The notes under the pieces: generated by a model
The model's database searches: none
The model's input: the letters and a program-made list of their open reading frames with translations, nothing else
What the model was told of the DNA's origin: nothing
Made by a program: the position numbers and the translations under genes
Assembly: GCA_963675555.1 (NCBI GenBank)
Contig: OY776681.1
Coordinates: 6,192,461 to 6,256,460, forward strand
DNA length: 64,000 bases
Direction of reading: 5' to 3'
DNA from: Leptura quadrifasciata
Taxonomy: Eukaryota; Arthropoda; Insecta; Coleoptera; Cerambycidae
Shown here: in pieces, positions 11,760 through 23,829 of the stretch
Layout of the letters: each line of letters starts with the position of its first letter
Position numbering within the stretch: position 1 is the stretch's first letter

Positions 11760-12855
11760 ACAGATAGTTAACAAAACAAGATTTAAACGTTAAAACTACC
11801 TGCGTTAAAACTCACAGAATGCCGGACAGAAAACAAGCGATAAGTTGGGTTAGAATTAGAAATCACGGATCATAGATCGGAGATTACAAAATTGACAGAA
11901 AGTGGGTGGTTCTTAGGTTTGTTCGAAAACATTAGTTGAGTACAGAGTTGTATATTTAGAGTAATATTGAACTAGAATTTGACCTGTGCTGTGCTGTCTT
12001 GTTGCAGTTCCAGGTTGGAGTTTGACAGTATGTAGTTTGTCAGTTTAAGAATATTTAAAAAGTCCCTTATTAAAATTAAATTATGATGGCGACGGACCAG
12101 TTAACGCATATTAAAGAGACGACGAAACAGTAAGAACATGCGAATTATTTAGTTTAGAAAGCAGCAAGGTGTATATCACAATTTGGTTCAGGAAAAGCAA
12201 GACACAAAGAACTTTATTGTGTGGATGCGACGATGGAAATTTCGCACAAATGTTCGCCAAAAATTGAAATCAAGTCTTGATTCCGCCTCCCAAATTTAAA
12301 ATTCTGCGAATTCGCTAGAACTTGAGGTTTTGTTTACCCGCGAACATTTTCGTTCAAACTGATCAATCAGAACAATATTCGCGAATCGCAATTCGTAGTT
12401 CGCGGCTATATGAAATAGGCTTAAAAGACTGATGTATTATATGTATTAATCTTTACTTTAAGGCCACCTCTATCTAATGTAAAAACAATAGTTAGTGAAG
12501 TTTAAGTACTTTATGAGTACATTATAGTTTAAAACATCGTTATTGGTTCGCTGAATGAGCCATCAAACTGAATTACTTGGCGTAAAACGAATCTAATAAG
12601 CATACTTATATTATTGAATACAATTCCTATTTCCTTTTTCGAAATTTTGCTCGTTGACTCCTGCAAACAACGAATGTGGTCAACGACAGATCGTTTAAGC
12701 CAATCTCTTGAATTCTCAGAGACAGCAATGAGGATCGACAGTTTTGAATTTCCATAAAGGGGAATTTTAAATCATTGATCTACATTGGCTTATACGATGT
12801 GCCGCGAGAGACAGAAAGCTGTAGTCCGCAGAAGGCGAATTTGGTACGCCTCATA
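11760..12855. other. Upstream of INO80C; possible short divergent first exon
   Basis: At 12082 the + strand reads ATGATGGCGACG and stays open for 16 codons to a possible donor (aaaca|gtaaga, about 12130). I found no following exon. From about 12753 to 12938 another + frame is open and ends LAMEISNFNPQWV; it runs into the direct repeat flanking the LINE. Neither is firm coding. Confidence 0.25.
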
Positions 12856-12972
12856 TCTGAAATTTCCAATACGGCAATCAGCGATACACCCTTTGAGCTC
12901 GCGATGGAGATCTCAAATTTTAATCCGCAGTGGGTTTAAAAAATGGTGTTGCTAATGACAGGGTAATACAAT
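12856..12972 (+). repeat. Left 117-bp direct repeat flanking a LINE
   Basis: This matches 14196-14313 with about eight differences, including one inserted base in the right copy. Shared strings include atggagatctcaaatttt and ccgcagtgggtttaaaaaat. The LINE lies exactly between the copies. Confidence 0.8.
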
Positions 12973-14195
12973 TGGCAACCAACCTGAGGCAACCGAACCT
13001 TTCCAAACTCTCACTGGAGTTAGGCAGGGATGTGTCCTGGCACCCCTACTTTTTAATTTGTTTACCACTGCTCTAACAATTATTGTTGACAACAAACTGA
13101 CAGTCAGAGGATAGGTCTCAGATGCCATTCTGATGGCGGTCTCTTTAACATAGGGCGCTTTAGAGCTTTCATGAAGACACGCACACGATTCATTTGTGAT
13201 CTCCAGTATGCGGATGACTGTGCACTTTTAGCCTCTACGCCGGAAGAGCTTCAAGAACTTTTAGATGTGTATGCCCAGAGCTATGATTCCTTGGGACTTA
13301 AAATCAACATTGGAAAGACTAAGATTATGTCAACTCCTCATCAAGTGAACCAAATAGACATTACACTTAACGGAAATTCTCTTGAAGTGGTGGATCAGTT
13401 CAATTACTTAGGCAACGTTGTTAATGACAAAGCAAACATGGACAGCAAGATTCGCAATAGAATTAACGCTGTATCTAGAGCACTCTGGGGACTTAGAGAG
13501 AGAGTATTTGACAACCACGACCTTGCTGTCAACGAAAATGGCTGTCTACAGAGCAGTTGTCATTCCAACACTGCTATATGGATGTGAAAGCTGGTCACTT
13601 ACCGTCGTCATGTGAAAGAATAAAGAATTAGAACGTTTTCAGCAAAGACACCTCAGAAGTATGATGAAAATCCGTTGGTTCCATCACATATCAAACGTGG
13701 AAGTACTCAGGAGAGCAAACAGCCTTCCAATTGAGGTGCTTATTTCAAGAGCACGCCTGAGATGGGCAGGTCACGTTCATCGTATGCATGATAACCGCCT
13801 TCCTAAATGTACACTTTATGGTGAATTGCTAAGCGGTAGAAGAAGGCGTGGCGGTCAACGAAAGAGGTTCAAAGACGTTCTCCATCAAAAACCAAAATCC
13901 TGCGGTATTCCAGACGAGCAATGGGAACAACTTGCAGCGGACAGAACCGAATGGCGAGGGGTTGTGGCCAGCTATCAAGGAAATGTTGCTGCAAGAAGGC
14001 CGGATCCAAGACCTAACCAGGTCTATGTTTGTCCTGACTGCGGTCGACATGTGCTCTCCCGTAGCCATAGTCGTGTGCACCGTAGATGAATCACAATAGA
14101 CTACACCTTTTACTTGTTTTTTATTACACACAATCTATCGACTGTAACATTTTTTTTATACTCGGACTCGAGTAAAGGCTAATAATAATAATAAT
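12973..14195 (+). pseudogene. 5'-truncated LINE (reverse transcriptase with C-terminal zinc finger)
   Basis: Coding begins with GVRQGCVLAPLLFNLFTTAL near 13015 and continues with LQYADDCALLASTPEELQ (YADD, about 13207). The thumb region includes QFNYLGNVVNDKANMDSKI. Frame breaks occur near 13130, 13540 and 13617. The C-terminal part at 13661-14089 contains RARLRWAGHVHRM, GQRKRFKDVL and a final CPDCGRHVLSRSHSRVH zinc finger. The 3' end is (AAT)n. The clade (RTE-like or CR1/L2-like) is unresolved. The element is dead. Confidence 0.85.
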
Positions 14196-14313
14196 ATCTG
14201 AAATTTACAACGACGGCAATCAGTGATACACTCTTTGAGCTCGCAATGGAGATCTCAAATTTTAATCCGCAGTGGGTTTAAAAAATGGTGTTGCTAACGA
14301 CAGTGTAATACAA
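14196..14313 (+). repeat. Right 117-bp direct repeat flanking the LINE
   Basis: Partner of 12856-12972. It follows the (AAT)n tail directly. Confidence 0.8.
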
Positions 14314-16071
14314 TTCTCAGAAAGTGACCTGCTTAGCCTCTGGAAGGAAAAATCTGACATGCGCTTTCTAATTTTCGTAAATGGGCGCGCACCATATGAT
14401 ATGGATATTGCTTCGTCTGATTCAATACGGCCATTGTCAATTTTTCTTTTCTTAAGGTAAGTCCTCATAACGGCGAGTTGCGAAATTTTACACGTGATTA
14501 TAATTCGCACAAAATAAATTGCCCTTACTCACTTCAGCGGCTTTCGCATTTTTAAATGTCCTTTATTTAGTAACTTTTTAAAATATCCCCAAAAGAATTT
14601 TGACACTTCACTGTTCACTGACGTTTGAGGTGTCAAAAACTAAAGCTATATTTTTGCGCATTAGACGCGATAAGCGGTGCCATTCGAGCGAATAAGCCAT
14701 GACGTCACGCTTACAGACACTTGCAGCGGTATCACGCGGCCTCGGGAGTACCCTAGAAAATGACGTCACGCTTCAAGGCGCTTAAAGACATTAGTGTAAG
14801 CCGCGAGATCGCAAAAATTTAACTCAAGTTTTGCTTGTCATAAAACACTCCTTATGTAAGATTTTCGAACAACACTCAACATAAAGAACCAAAATAACCC
14901 TTGTCATGCATGTTTTACGTAGATTTCTAGTAACATTTCACTACCTCTAATTCTCCGTTGCTTCCCTCAGCCTTCTGCCGTTCCAAAATGTCCGACTAGT
15001 TCGTGTGTCGTTGTAGTCGAAATATCGTTCAAAAATAGAAAAAAACCTAAGTAAAGCCGTCAAAAACTAGTGGAAAATCATAACAATATAAAACATATTG
15101 TTTGTACGGACGAATGTAATATTTCGTTCAAGAAATGTAAGTGAAATATAGTGTTTAAGTCGTGATAATTATCTGTATTGATTTTTGGTCTAATCGCACC
15201 TACCTCGTCGCGTCGGGCATTTACCTTCAAAGGTAAAATTAGAATATTTTCGTTTCGTTTTTCGTACCCGTTTATTTTATTTTCGTCGTGTAGCCGTAAG
15301 TGCAAAGTGATCGTGTTCCGTTTTTATTCGAACTCCAGTGACTCCTGTGTATTTTCTGTTGTGTGCGGGCGTTATTTTTATTTTGAAAACTTTCTCTGCC
15401 ATACGCGATATGTTGTGACATTACTGTGTCCTATTTATTTTATTTACCTTAGTCGTGTACAAGAAATACGTGTCCCTTGCTTTACCAATATACCGATTTA
15501 TTTTTTAGATATACTTATGTGTTTAAAATAGCTTTTCAGGTTATGTTAATTAGTAATATTTTATCTGATTAAGCATATAATATTTGGGCATGATTGTTGC
15601 ATGATTTGGTGTATGATTGGAGATTATTAACGATAGCATAAGTTTAAGGTAGTGTTACTAACCTCTTTGATGTTTCGATCGAGTTTCGTTAGAAACCACA
15701 TTGCGATGGTTGTCGGGGTAGCAATGTGGGGGATAACATTGGTATCGATACCTAATTACGCGATTCGTGATTTTAGCGCCGTTACATGACCGCTACAACG
15801 CGATTTTGCTGGCCAAAGGTGAATTTTTTGGAAAGAAATTGAAAAACACTGCTGTCTGATCCATTTCTGAGCACCTTAGAAAGGTTCGATAAGAGTCGAA
15901 GTGAGTCTCATTATATTGTAGTTTAGAGTATTTTTTCTATGATACATTTTTTGCTTGAAAAGTAGTCAAATTAAGCACCACCATATACAAATCAAGTACT
16001 TGAATAAGAAATCAAATAGGCCGATATTGGAAAAATATGCAAAATGTAGATGTATCGGTAGATGGAAGTAT
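14314..16071. other. Intergenic with a possible promoter; no firm gene
   Basis: A frame at 14272-14460 ends at a strong donor-like site (aag|gtaagt, 14457). 15178-15531 is open for 117 codons with no family match. Two identical CRE-type sites lie at 14698 and 14759. These could be parts of a promoter and untranslated first exon, but nothing links them to a downstream gene. Confidence 0.3.
14698..14774. promoter_or_regulatory. Paired CRE-like sites (TGACGTCACGCTT twice)
   Basis: atgacgtcacgctt occurs at 14698-14711 and again at 14759-14772. TGACGTCA is the palindromic binding site of CREB/ATF proteins. The region is more GC-rich than its surroundings, as expected of a promoter. Confidence 0.35.
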
Positions 16072-16639
16072 TACAGTGATTAGTATAGTTGGATAATTAA
16101 AAGTTCTTATTGCTTAAAAAAAGTTTTTTTGGTCCACAGCTGATATCTCGGAAACTAAAACATATATTTTTATTCTGTAAATGGTAATAGATTTCTGTGG
16201 TTAATGCCCTCTTCAGGAAGTACAGTTTACTGTTATAACATTATCATCAGAGATGATATTTTTCGACCAAGGAAGGTTTGAATAATAATTTACATTAAAA
16301 TAATTGAAAAATTCTTGCTCAGCACTTTCTATCATTTGGATGTATTATTTATATTTTTAATCTTACTTTTATTTGCAAAATAATAAATCGAAAAAAGTTG
16401 AGCCCCGTCCGAGATTCGATCTCTGAACTCTCGCACGGAAAACGGGATTGCTTAAGTTCTGACTTTTAACTGTCGTTAGCCATGGAAAAATTGTAATTGT
16501 TTATTTATTAACTGTCAGAAGTATAGTTTTCGTTTGCATGTCATTTTAAGAATACATTTTTAAAATTTGTCTAAAATATGACTCATAGCAATGTTGATTT
16601 GATAAGTTATTAATCTATGGAAAAAGCAATAAAAATACA

Positions 16640-17839
16640 AAAGCTGCCGAACATATGTATTAATTACAATTTCCAAACAGACCACAACCTGATCGCAAGA
16701 CTTTCCAATTTGTGTAACAATTTATTACAATATGGTAGTTTTAAAAGGTTAAAATGTGAAAGAATACAAACAGCAAGAACCCAGGAGAGTACGGCTCTAG
16801 TTTTACAAACTGTTAAAAATGATCTCCACTCATCATTGCGAGAAATAAGAGCCTCCACCAATAAATCACTATCATCGTGTCAAGGAATGTTGAAAGAAAA
16901 TAATTACTTTCCATATAAACCATCACTTATTACATGATTTACTGCCTACGGACTATGATCGTCGCTTAACCTTCCTTGCTGAGTTTTCTGTTCTTTATGA
17001 AGGAAATTGTAATTTCCTTAAAAATGTACTTTGGAGTGACGAAAGTAAACACAGTAACGGCACAATTGCAAAACATAACTGTAGATATTGGTCGGAAAAG
17101 AGCCCAAGAAGGATGATTCGAACAAGAAACCAAAATGCGTTCAGCGTAAATGTATGGTGTGGTTTTTTAAATAAATAAATAATGCCACATGTAATTTACA
17201 ACCCCCTTTATCTCGGAAAGCTCTAGAAGAGCTTTGTGTGGGAGGGGGCTACACATTTAGAGACAAGGGACACACACCCAATATCCGTGTATAGTGGAAA
17301 AATCCCTCTCACAGTATTTTCCACTGCCACGACCGGGGATCGAACCTGGAACTTTTGGGTGAGAGGCAAGTGCGCTCACCTCTCAACCACGAGGCATACA
17401 TGGTTATATTATAGGTCCGTTTCTATACCATGAAAATTTAACCAGTGTGCGTTATTTAAGATTTTAAGAAAATGAGTTGCCAAGACTTTTACAAAATTTT
17501 CCCGACAATGGAGCTGAAATTTGGTTTCAGCAAGATGGCGCACCACCCCACAACTCTAATATTGTTGTAGGTTATTTGTATAACACGTTTCCAAGGCGCT
17601 GGATTAGCACCTTAGGATCGGTTAGATGGCCTGCACGTTCTCCGGACTTGACTCCTCTGGACTTCTTGTGGGGATATTTAAAAAGTCAAGTATATCAAGA
17701 GCCAATAGAAGATATGGCTGATTTATACAATGAAATCTACGCTTGCGGTGGTGCAATTAATAGATACACGTTATTAAGGACATGTAACAAGAGATTGTTA
17801 CATCGCTATCAAAGCGTATATATACAAAATACCATATAA
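16640..17839 (+). pseudogene. Mariner-like DDD transposase, interrupted by a SINE
   Basis: The N-terminal helix-turn-helix part is at about 16617-16937 (RTQESTALVLQTVKNDLHSS). The catalytic core follows with LWSDESKHSN (17033), WSEKSPRRMIRTRNQNAFSV and NVWCGF, then breaks at 17166. It resumes at about 17406 with GYIIGPFLYHENLTSVRYL, one stop (17466), then FQQDGAPPH and SPDLTPLDFLWGYLK. The three Asp are all visible; I count 41 residues between the second and third, the spacing of the DD41D subgroup. The stop, frame breaks and SINE make it inactive. Confidence 0.85.
17166..17405 (-). mobile_element. tRNA-derived SINE inside the mariner transposase
   Basis: Read on the minus strand from 17397, it begins tgcctcgtggttgagaggtg (A-box region). 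About 45 bases later comes ggttcgatccc, a near-perfect pol III B box. The body runs on to a (TTTA)n tail at the transposase breakpoint. The spacing is that of a tRNA. Confidence 0.75.
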
Positions 17840-18477
17840 ATATAAAGTAATAAAATATATACATTCTCTCAAAGTATTAAAATTGCCAGTCTGAAAAATT
17901 ATTATTATAAAAATCTTCCATCCAAAAACATTTGGATATAAGATATTTTTTTGTTACATATTTAAAACTTAGAAGCAGCAGGTTAAATAACTTAGGACCA
18001 AAATATGATATTCCAGATCTAGTTTTATGTACTCTGTGCAAGATATATTATATAGTATATTTGCTTTATGTCTTGTATCATATGAGTGAATTTCTTCGTG
18101 AGTTACGTAACTTGGTAGATTATCTTTAACGCATATGAGACACTGTAATATATATAGTGAAGGCACTGTGAGAATTTTAAGGTCAATATAAGCAATCTTC
18201 TCTATACCCTAGCTTATTTATAATTTGTACTGCCTTCCTTTGTAATCCAAAAACGCGTTTCATGTTTGGAGCGTGGCCCCAAGCATGAATAGCATATGAT
18301 ATTTTTTATTGGATAAGTGCATGGTAAGTTAAGAGTGCTTACTTGGACACTATTAGGGACATATTTCTAATTGCGTAGGTACAAGGAGTTAACTTATTAC
18401 ATAGTTTGTCAATGTGAAAATTCCATGAGAGTTTAGGGTCTAATATGTACCCCAAGAAATTTTACCGACTGGATTAT

Positions 18478-19140
18478 TATTTGTTTCCAATTTACCGAAA
18501 CTAAAAAACGTGATTTCAGTTTTAGTAGCATTTAAGCTTAATCGATTTGCGATAAATCAAGCAGAAACCCTTGACTGTGTCTGCTCCAGTTCATTGCAAA
18601 TTTAATTTTTATTTATTGTGGTTGTGCCATCAGCAAAAAGAATAAAGTCGGCTCTTGGGTCAGCATACACCAATTCGTTGACATAGATGAGGAATAATAC
18701 TGGCCCCAGTACTGACCCCTATAGTACTTCATATTCTAATGTCTTCATCTGAGAAAGATTATTACCAGTTTCAACTAGTTGCATGCGACTTGTTAGATAT
18801 GACTGCATAAGTTCAAAAGCCTTGCTTAGATCGCAAAACAAACCCCTATGTAGCCTCCTGTCTCAAATCCAATGTTTTTGACTTCGGCTAATTTGTTGAT
18901 AGCCATAGTGGTTGAACGTGCGTTACGAAAACCATACTGATTTATATCAAACAGACTATTTCCTTCAAAAAAGGAACGTATTCTGGATTTTAAGGCTTTT
19001 TCAAAAACTTTTGCTCTAATTGGAATGAGCGAAATTGGTCGGTAGTTATCAAGCAAATTTGTGGGAGTTTTTTTGTGTATTGGCATTACACGGGAAATTT
19101 TAAAGACTTTTGGGAAGATGCAAGGTCTATACATAAGTTA
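18478..19140 (-). pseudogene. LINE reverse transcriptase fragment within the mariner element
   Basis: 18826-19134 reads FKISRVMPIHKKTPTNLLDN, YRPISLIPIRAKVFEKAL and QYGFRNARSTTMAINKL, the N-terminal reverse transcriptase blocks. A broken GSVLGPVLFLIYVNELV block lies at about 18665-18720. It is a 5'- and 3'-truncated jockey- or CR1-like copy. Confidence 0.8.
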
Positions 19141-20098
19141 AGTAAGTTTGTAAGTAGAACAACAATGATATTGGCTATACTCTTAAGTAGGTTAGTGTTA
19201 AGGTTATAATAATCTTTACTATTTTTGTTTTTTAAACAAACGGAAGTAATTTTGAGCGTCTATTCTAAATATTGTTGTCAAGATGTATTGTTCAAAAATA
19301 AAATTACCTTATTTGTTTTTCCATTTAAATTTCTCAATTTAAAGTAATTTCGGTAAAATCGGAAGTGCTGTTAAAAAAAATTTCCCACCAGTAAATAATT
19401 CTCTTATAGCAGGCAAAAATTTATCAAGAACCTACATCCGAATACCAAGATTAAAAAAGGTACAACAATTAAAAAAAAATTACAACACTTCAAAGTTAAA
19501 CAATACAATTAAAATATCTTTTTGGAATAAGAACAATTATTTTGTTTAAAATTTAATTCTTAATCGAATGGCATATGTTTCAAACCTTTCTTGATCGAAA
19601 AATATTTTTAAACTGCAGCACCATCTTTGGTGATAATGTTATAATAGCAAATTGAACTCCCTGAAGAAGGCATTAACCATAAAAATCTATTACCGTTTAC
19701 AGAATAAAAATATATTTTTTAGTTTGAGATATCGGCTGTGAGAATGTTAACTAAAACACCCTGTATAGTTGTAAAAATTATTTTTTTTTGTCTCTCGGTC
19801 AAAGACCATACTGTCAAGCCGTAATTAATCAAATGATCAATTTCAATAAAGATATATCTTACAGTTTTTCCATTATCCTCCTATTTGCTTAGTCACAAAC
19901 CGTCTATTAAAGAGCCAACAAAGTAATTTTATGCGGAAAGGTTTTACTGTTTACACATTTTCATGATAATAAAAAATATATGAACGTTAATCAGAAAACC
20001 TTTCTCTGCATTGATTTGACATATGAAGGCAAACATAAAGAATAGAAATTAAGCACAAAGTAGAAATGTTAGATTAATTTGAAAGGACATTTTATAGA

Positions 20099-23000
20099 AT
20101 GTCTACGAGAAGGAGAAGTAGAAGTAGAGATAAGAAAAATGTTCCAGTGAAGCTTAGAATGGATACAAAACCCCAGACACCTCGTATCACAGGTATAACA
20201 AAAGATAGGGTTCAACAGGTATAGGTACATATTTTTTTTGCAAAAATTTATTAACTCTACGAGTGAAATATATTCAATAGTAACTTAGAATCATCATTGT
20301 GGACAGTAATCGACAACTAAGCAAAATTTCATGTTTATGTTCTTTGTCGTCCACTGTGGCATGCACCGCATCAGGATTATTTTAAATACTGGTGACGTTT
20401 ATTTATTTACAGATCCGAGTTTGCCAGCAGGACGTAGGCGGGAAATAGATAATGTCATGAAGAAAGCCAGGGCTCAAACTTCACCATCGTCGGGGGCTTT
20501 TTGGGACAAAAAGTTACTAGAGGTTGAAGCTAAGGACCCGAATAGGTAAAAGCCTTATTCATATAGCTATGCAGTCAAAATAGGATTTGCAGTGGATTTA
20601 TAATGATTTTTTGTGCTATTTTGGCGGCGCTATGCCCATACTGAGCAAATTTTGTTGAATAAAGCAGTTCATCTGAATCTATAATAATTGTTCACTAGAT
20701 GGCGCCACAGCGGCTACAAGTCCCTCTACATCGATGGCTCGTCCTCACCTTCGTCTGGCCGGCGAAGTCGTTCCCGGTCGCCGCCCGGCCGCCACTCACC
20801 CAGATCTCCTCAAAGACGCTCGCCGGCGTTCCGCCGATCTCCCCGCTCCCCAGTGAGTCGCAGATCACCCAGGTCACCTCCGGCGCGCAGGTCGCCTCCG
20901 GCGTCGCGTCGCTCGCCGATTAGTTACAGATCGCCCGCCGTCAGACGATCCCCCCGGCCGACTAGACCGCGCTCGCCGCCCTCCCCACGCGCACACGGTT
21001 CCTCGTCGCGGCACAACAACAAAGGGAGAAGGTCCGCCTCGGCGAGTTCCATCAGCAGCTGCTCGGATGATTCCTGCTCGGTCTGCTCCCCGAAGGCGCA
21101 CAGGAACGCCAGGTCCAGGTGAGTTGACCCGACTTTCTCGGTCAGTAAACACTCACTAACGCAATCAACTTTTATATTATCGTTGTTATCTTTCATAGGT
21201 CTAGGTCATTCTCGCCTCAGCGCATGCGAAAGCCAGCCGCCAAGGTGGTGTCTCCCCCGCCGAAACCCATCGTCCGCCCTCGGCCACCCTCTCCCTCGCC
21301 CCCTAGACGGATGCCTAGACCAATGACGCCTCCCCCTGCCAGGAAACCGAGCAAACCCAACCCATCGGATAGGCCGACAGATCCGAGAAGGCAGCCACCT
21401 CCGCCGAGACCTAGAGGAAGCACAGGCGAGATTATCAACGTGAGAGGGGTCCAGCCCCCGGTCAGACCTGTTGGTGTCAAGAAGCCGGCTGAGAAAAGCG
21501 CGGTACAGCCTGTAAGTAGAATATTGATAGTTAAAGCTGATATGAAATAAACAACACCGGAAATTGTATCTTTTTCTAGATGTTATTGAAGAGAATCAAA
21601 AAAGAGCGTACAGGTAAGAGACCTGGCTCTCCTACTGCGGAGTCCTCGGGATCTGAAGACAGCACCACGTCCACTGCGACGCCTATTGTAGCCACGACCG
21701 GCCTCACGCTCTCAGAGAGGTTTGGCAAAATCGCACAGTGGAGTGCGGACAGGGAAAGGCGAGATATTGAAAACATGAGAATTACGAAAACTGGAAGTAA
21801 TATGAAGGTTATGGTCGAGGAGGATGAATTTCTGTACGGAACTCCGCCACGTAGATACAGGTTAGTTGATGACTTTCTTTATGTCTTGTAGGTTTTATCA
21901 TAATTTTATGTACCATGAACCGTTTATTTGATGTGTCAATATGTCAAAATAAAATAGTTCTGTTGTCCCAATGTGGCTTTACTAAAAATAATAAATATTA
22001 GTGTGAATTTCAAAAGAATTGTAAATGCTTTAGATAAGTAGAATAAGTTTTGTTACAAACTTCTCACGTATCTGTTGCGTTTAGCATTACGTTGGTAACA
22101 AAATGATCAAAATATGGGATTTGGGGATACTTCTCTGGATCTCTTAACTTCTTATTTAAAAGACAGAACTTAAAGAGTCAAAATGACTAATACCATGAGT
22201 ATCAGTTGTGTAATCTACCAAGGGTACCACAAGGGTCGATATTAGGGCCATTGTTATTCTTTATTCTTGTAAATGACAGAGAAGCTTCAGTACAACTTGG
22301 TATAGTTTTTAGTTTGAAGTAGAATCATATAAGTAACAAACAATACAGCTTAAGGCGAGAAAAAAACACTTAGTCATCATTGTGAAAGTCCTGTAGAAGC
22401 TCTCATGTGCTCTCATTTTTGCAGGGTATTCATGTTTTGCTTGAATGCATGGCTGTTGTGATATGTAAAACTTATTGAGAATATCTAAGTTAAAAAATGG
22501 ACTTTTTGGATCTTTCCAAACGAGTTTAAACTTATTTTGATAAAGGCGATTGTTGGGAGGGGCAGATGGTTGTCTCTTGGGCGACAGATTTTAGTGATTT
22601 TTCTTGATGTTGAAGTTTCTACAATTTGCAGATTCTTTTTAACTAGATTATTACTGTTTATAAGTACTATGTATCCATATTACTTACTGTTGATGACTAA
22701 CACCCTCCCCTTTGAAGGTCAAACTTCAAAATCGCCCGCTCTTCTAGTAATTTATTTTTTTCTAGAAATTAAATTGAGTTTATGGTATAATTGGATTCAA
22801 AGATATTCAGCACTAGTAGTGGGAAGTAACTTTTCTTTATTGATGGATATTGTGTGCAGTGCAGTTTTGTAGATTTGCCTTCATAAAGTCTTATGAGCTG
22901 TTAGTGCTATGTCATCGGCATATTGAAGTATGTGCAGATTTTTGTTAAAATGGTCATGAGACCGAGACTGCAGAAAATGAAAGCCATACTATTTTTTTTT

Positions 23001-23363
23001 GTGTGTGTATTACACCTATCGCAAACCCAATCCGGGAACACTCTATATATATAATCTTCATTATTTGTCATTCTTTTCAGTTTGTCGCCTATACCGACGG
23101 GACACTTCCCAGACGAACTTCTATCTTCTGGCCAATCTCGATTGGCGGCTTGGGACGACGTGAGGGTGCGATATCAGTATTACAAAGATCTGGGTTACTT
23201 AAGGGATCTGTCGCTGGACGACTACGTGAAATGGGAGGAGTGGTGGTACAAATACCAGGATTGGCTAGCCAACGAGAGACATTACGAACATTGGCTCAGC
23301 ACTCAGGGGACTGGCAGAAGGCGAGGCAAAAAACGTATACCAGCGACGCAACGATTAAACTAA
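20099..23363 (+). CDS. Arg/Ser/Pro-rich nuclear-type protein with conserved aromatic C-terminus (6 exons)
   Basis: Exons 20099-20192, 20413-20545, 20699-21118, 21199-21511, 21580-21860 and 23081-23363 join in frame to 507 residues and TAA. The start is the first ATG, followed by STRRRRSRSRDKK. Residues 76-216 are rich in RS, SP and RSP repeats like SR proteins and SRRM-type splicing factors. 217-320 are Pro-rich (PPKPIVRPRPPSPSPPRR). The C-terminal part looks conserved: LTLSERFGKIAQWSADRERR at about 365, EDEFLYGTPPRRYRSLSPIP, then an aromatic-rich end (RYQYYKDLGYLRDLSL, WEEWWYKYQDWLANERHY). I do not recognise this module, so no function is given beyond a likely nuclear, RNA-related role. The other donor, at 20218, would break the frame. 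Confidence 0.8.
22100..22290 (+). pseudogene. LINE reverse transcriptase fragment in the last intron of the RS-rich gene
   Basis: The + strand reads LDLLTSYLKDRT and then RVPQGSILGPLLFFILVND, broken by stops. It is the palm-B block of a jockey/CR1-like element. Confidence 0.7.
22540..22990 (-). pseudogene. Second LINE reverse transcriptase fragment in the same intron, opposite strand
   Basis: The minus strand reads LHILQYADDIALTAHKTL at about 22890-22940. The frame then degrades with several stops. It carries the catalytic YADD block only. Confidence 0.65.
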
Positions 23364-23476
23364 CAGCCTTGTTAACAAAGAAATATTATCGGGAACGGTC
23401 AATAATTAAATTATTTTTTAAGCGAGGTCTTTTTTGTGATATTTCACAAGATTATTTTAACTGTTGACGCGAGATC

Positions 23477-23482
23477 AATAAA
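23477..23482 (+). terminator. Poly(A) signal of the RS-rich gene
   Basis: AATAAA lies 114 bases after the TAA, followed by a GT- and T-rich stretch. Confidence 0.6.
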
Positions 23483-23829
23483 TACTTTCAGGGCGTAGAG
23501 TCGAGGTAAGTATTTTTGTTTTGTAATGCTTTATTTAGGTAGGTTTTTAATTATATCGTGACAAGTGATCTTTTTTTTTTTATTTTTGTCATAGTTTTTC
23601 CTCTTTTTAGACCATCTATACCGATTTATTATATTTTAAATAATGTTTACCCCATGTATCTCTATATTATATAAAGAAAGTAAATGTTTATTTATTAAGT
23701 TGTGTTTTTATTTGCTGCAAACCCGAATTCAGGGCCGGCTTTAAGAGTGTGGAGGCCCCGGGGCAACGACGATGTGGGGGCTCCCTAATTGATGATTAAT
23801 GAGGCCGTTTAAATATTTACACCTTTGTT

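Larger units (their letters stand above)
16072..19765 (+). mobile_element. Mariner/IS630-like transposon with long inverted repeats
   Basis: Bases 16137-16310 are the reverse complement, at roughly 80-85%, of about 19545-19735; both contain tttttattctgtaaa, gttaatgcc and aacattatca blocks. The right tip ends caccctgta, followed by TA. The left tip begins tacag but differs and appears to carry an insertion. Between the arms lie a broken transposase (16640-17839), a tRNA-derived SINE and a LINE fragment. Without the last two the element would be about 2.8 kb. Confidence 0.75.

Noticed and set aside
14272..14460. Frame ending at a strong gtaagt donor, possible exon
   Set aside because: It overlaps the 117-bp repeat, has no match and no partner exon was found.
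15178..15531. 117-codon + frame
   Set aside because: Composition is that of AT-rich non-coding DNA (Phe/Tyr/Ser/Ile-rich) and no motif is visible.
20695..21480. Minus-strand frames opposite the RS-rich exons
   Set aside because: The + strand has continuous spliced coding and SR/SP repeats, so the others are complementary low-complexity frames.
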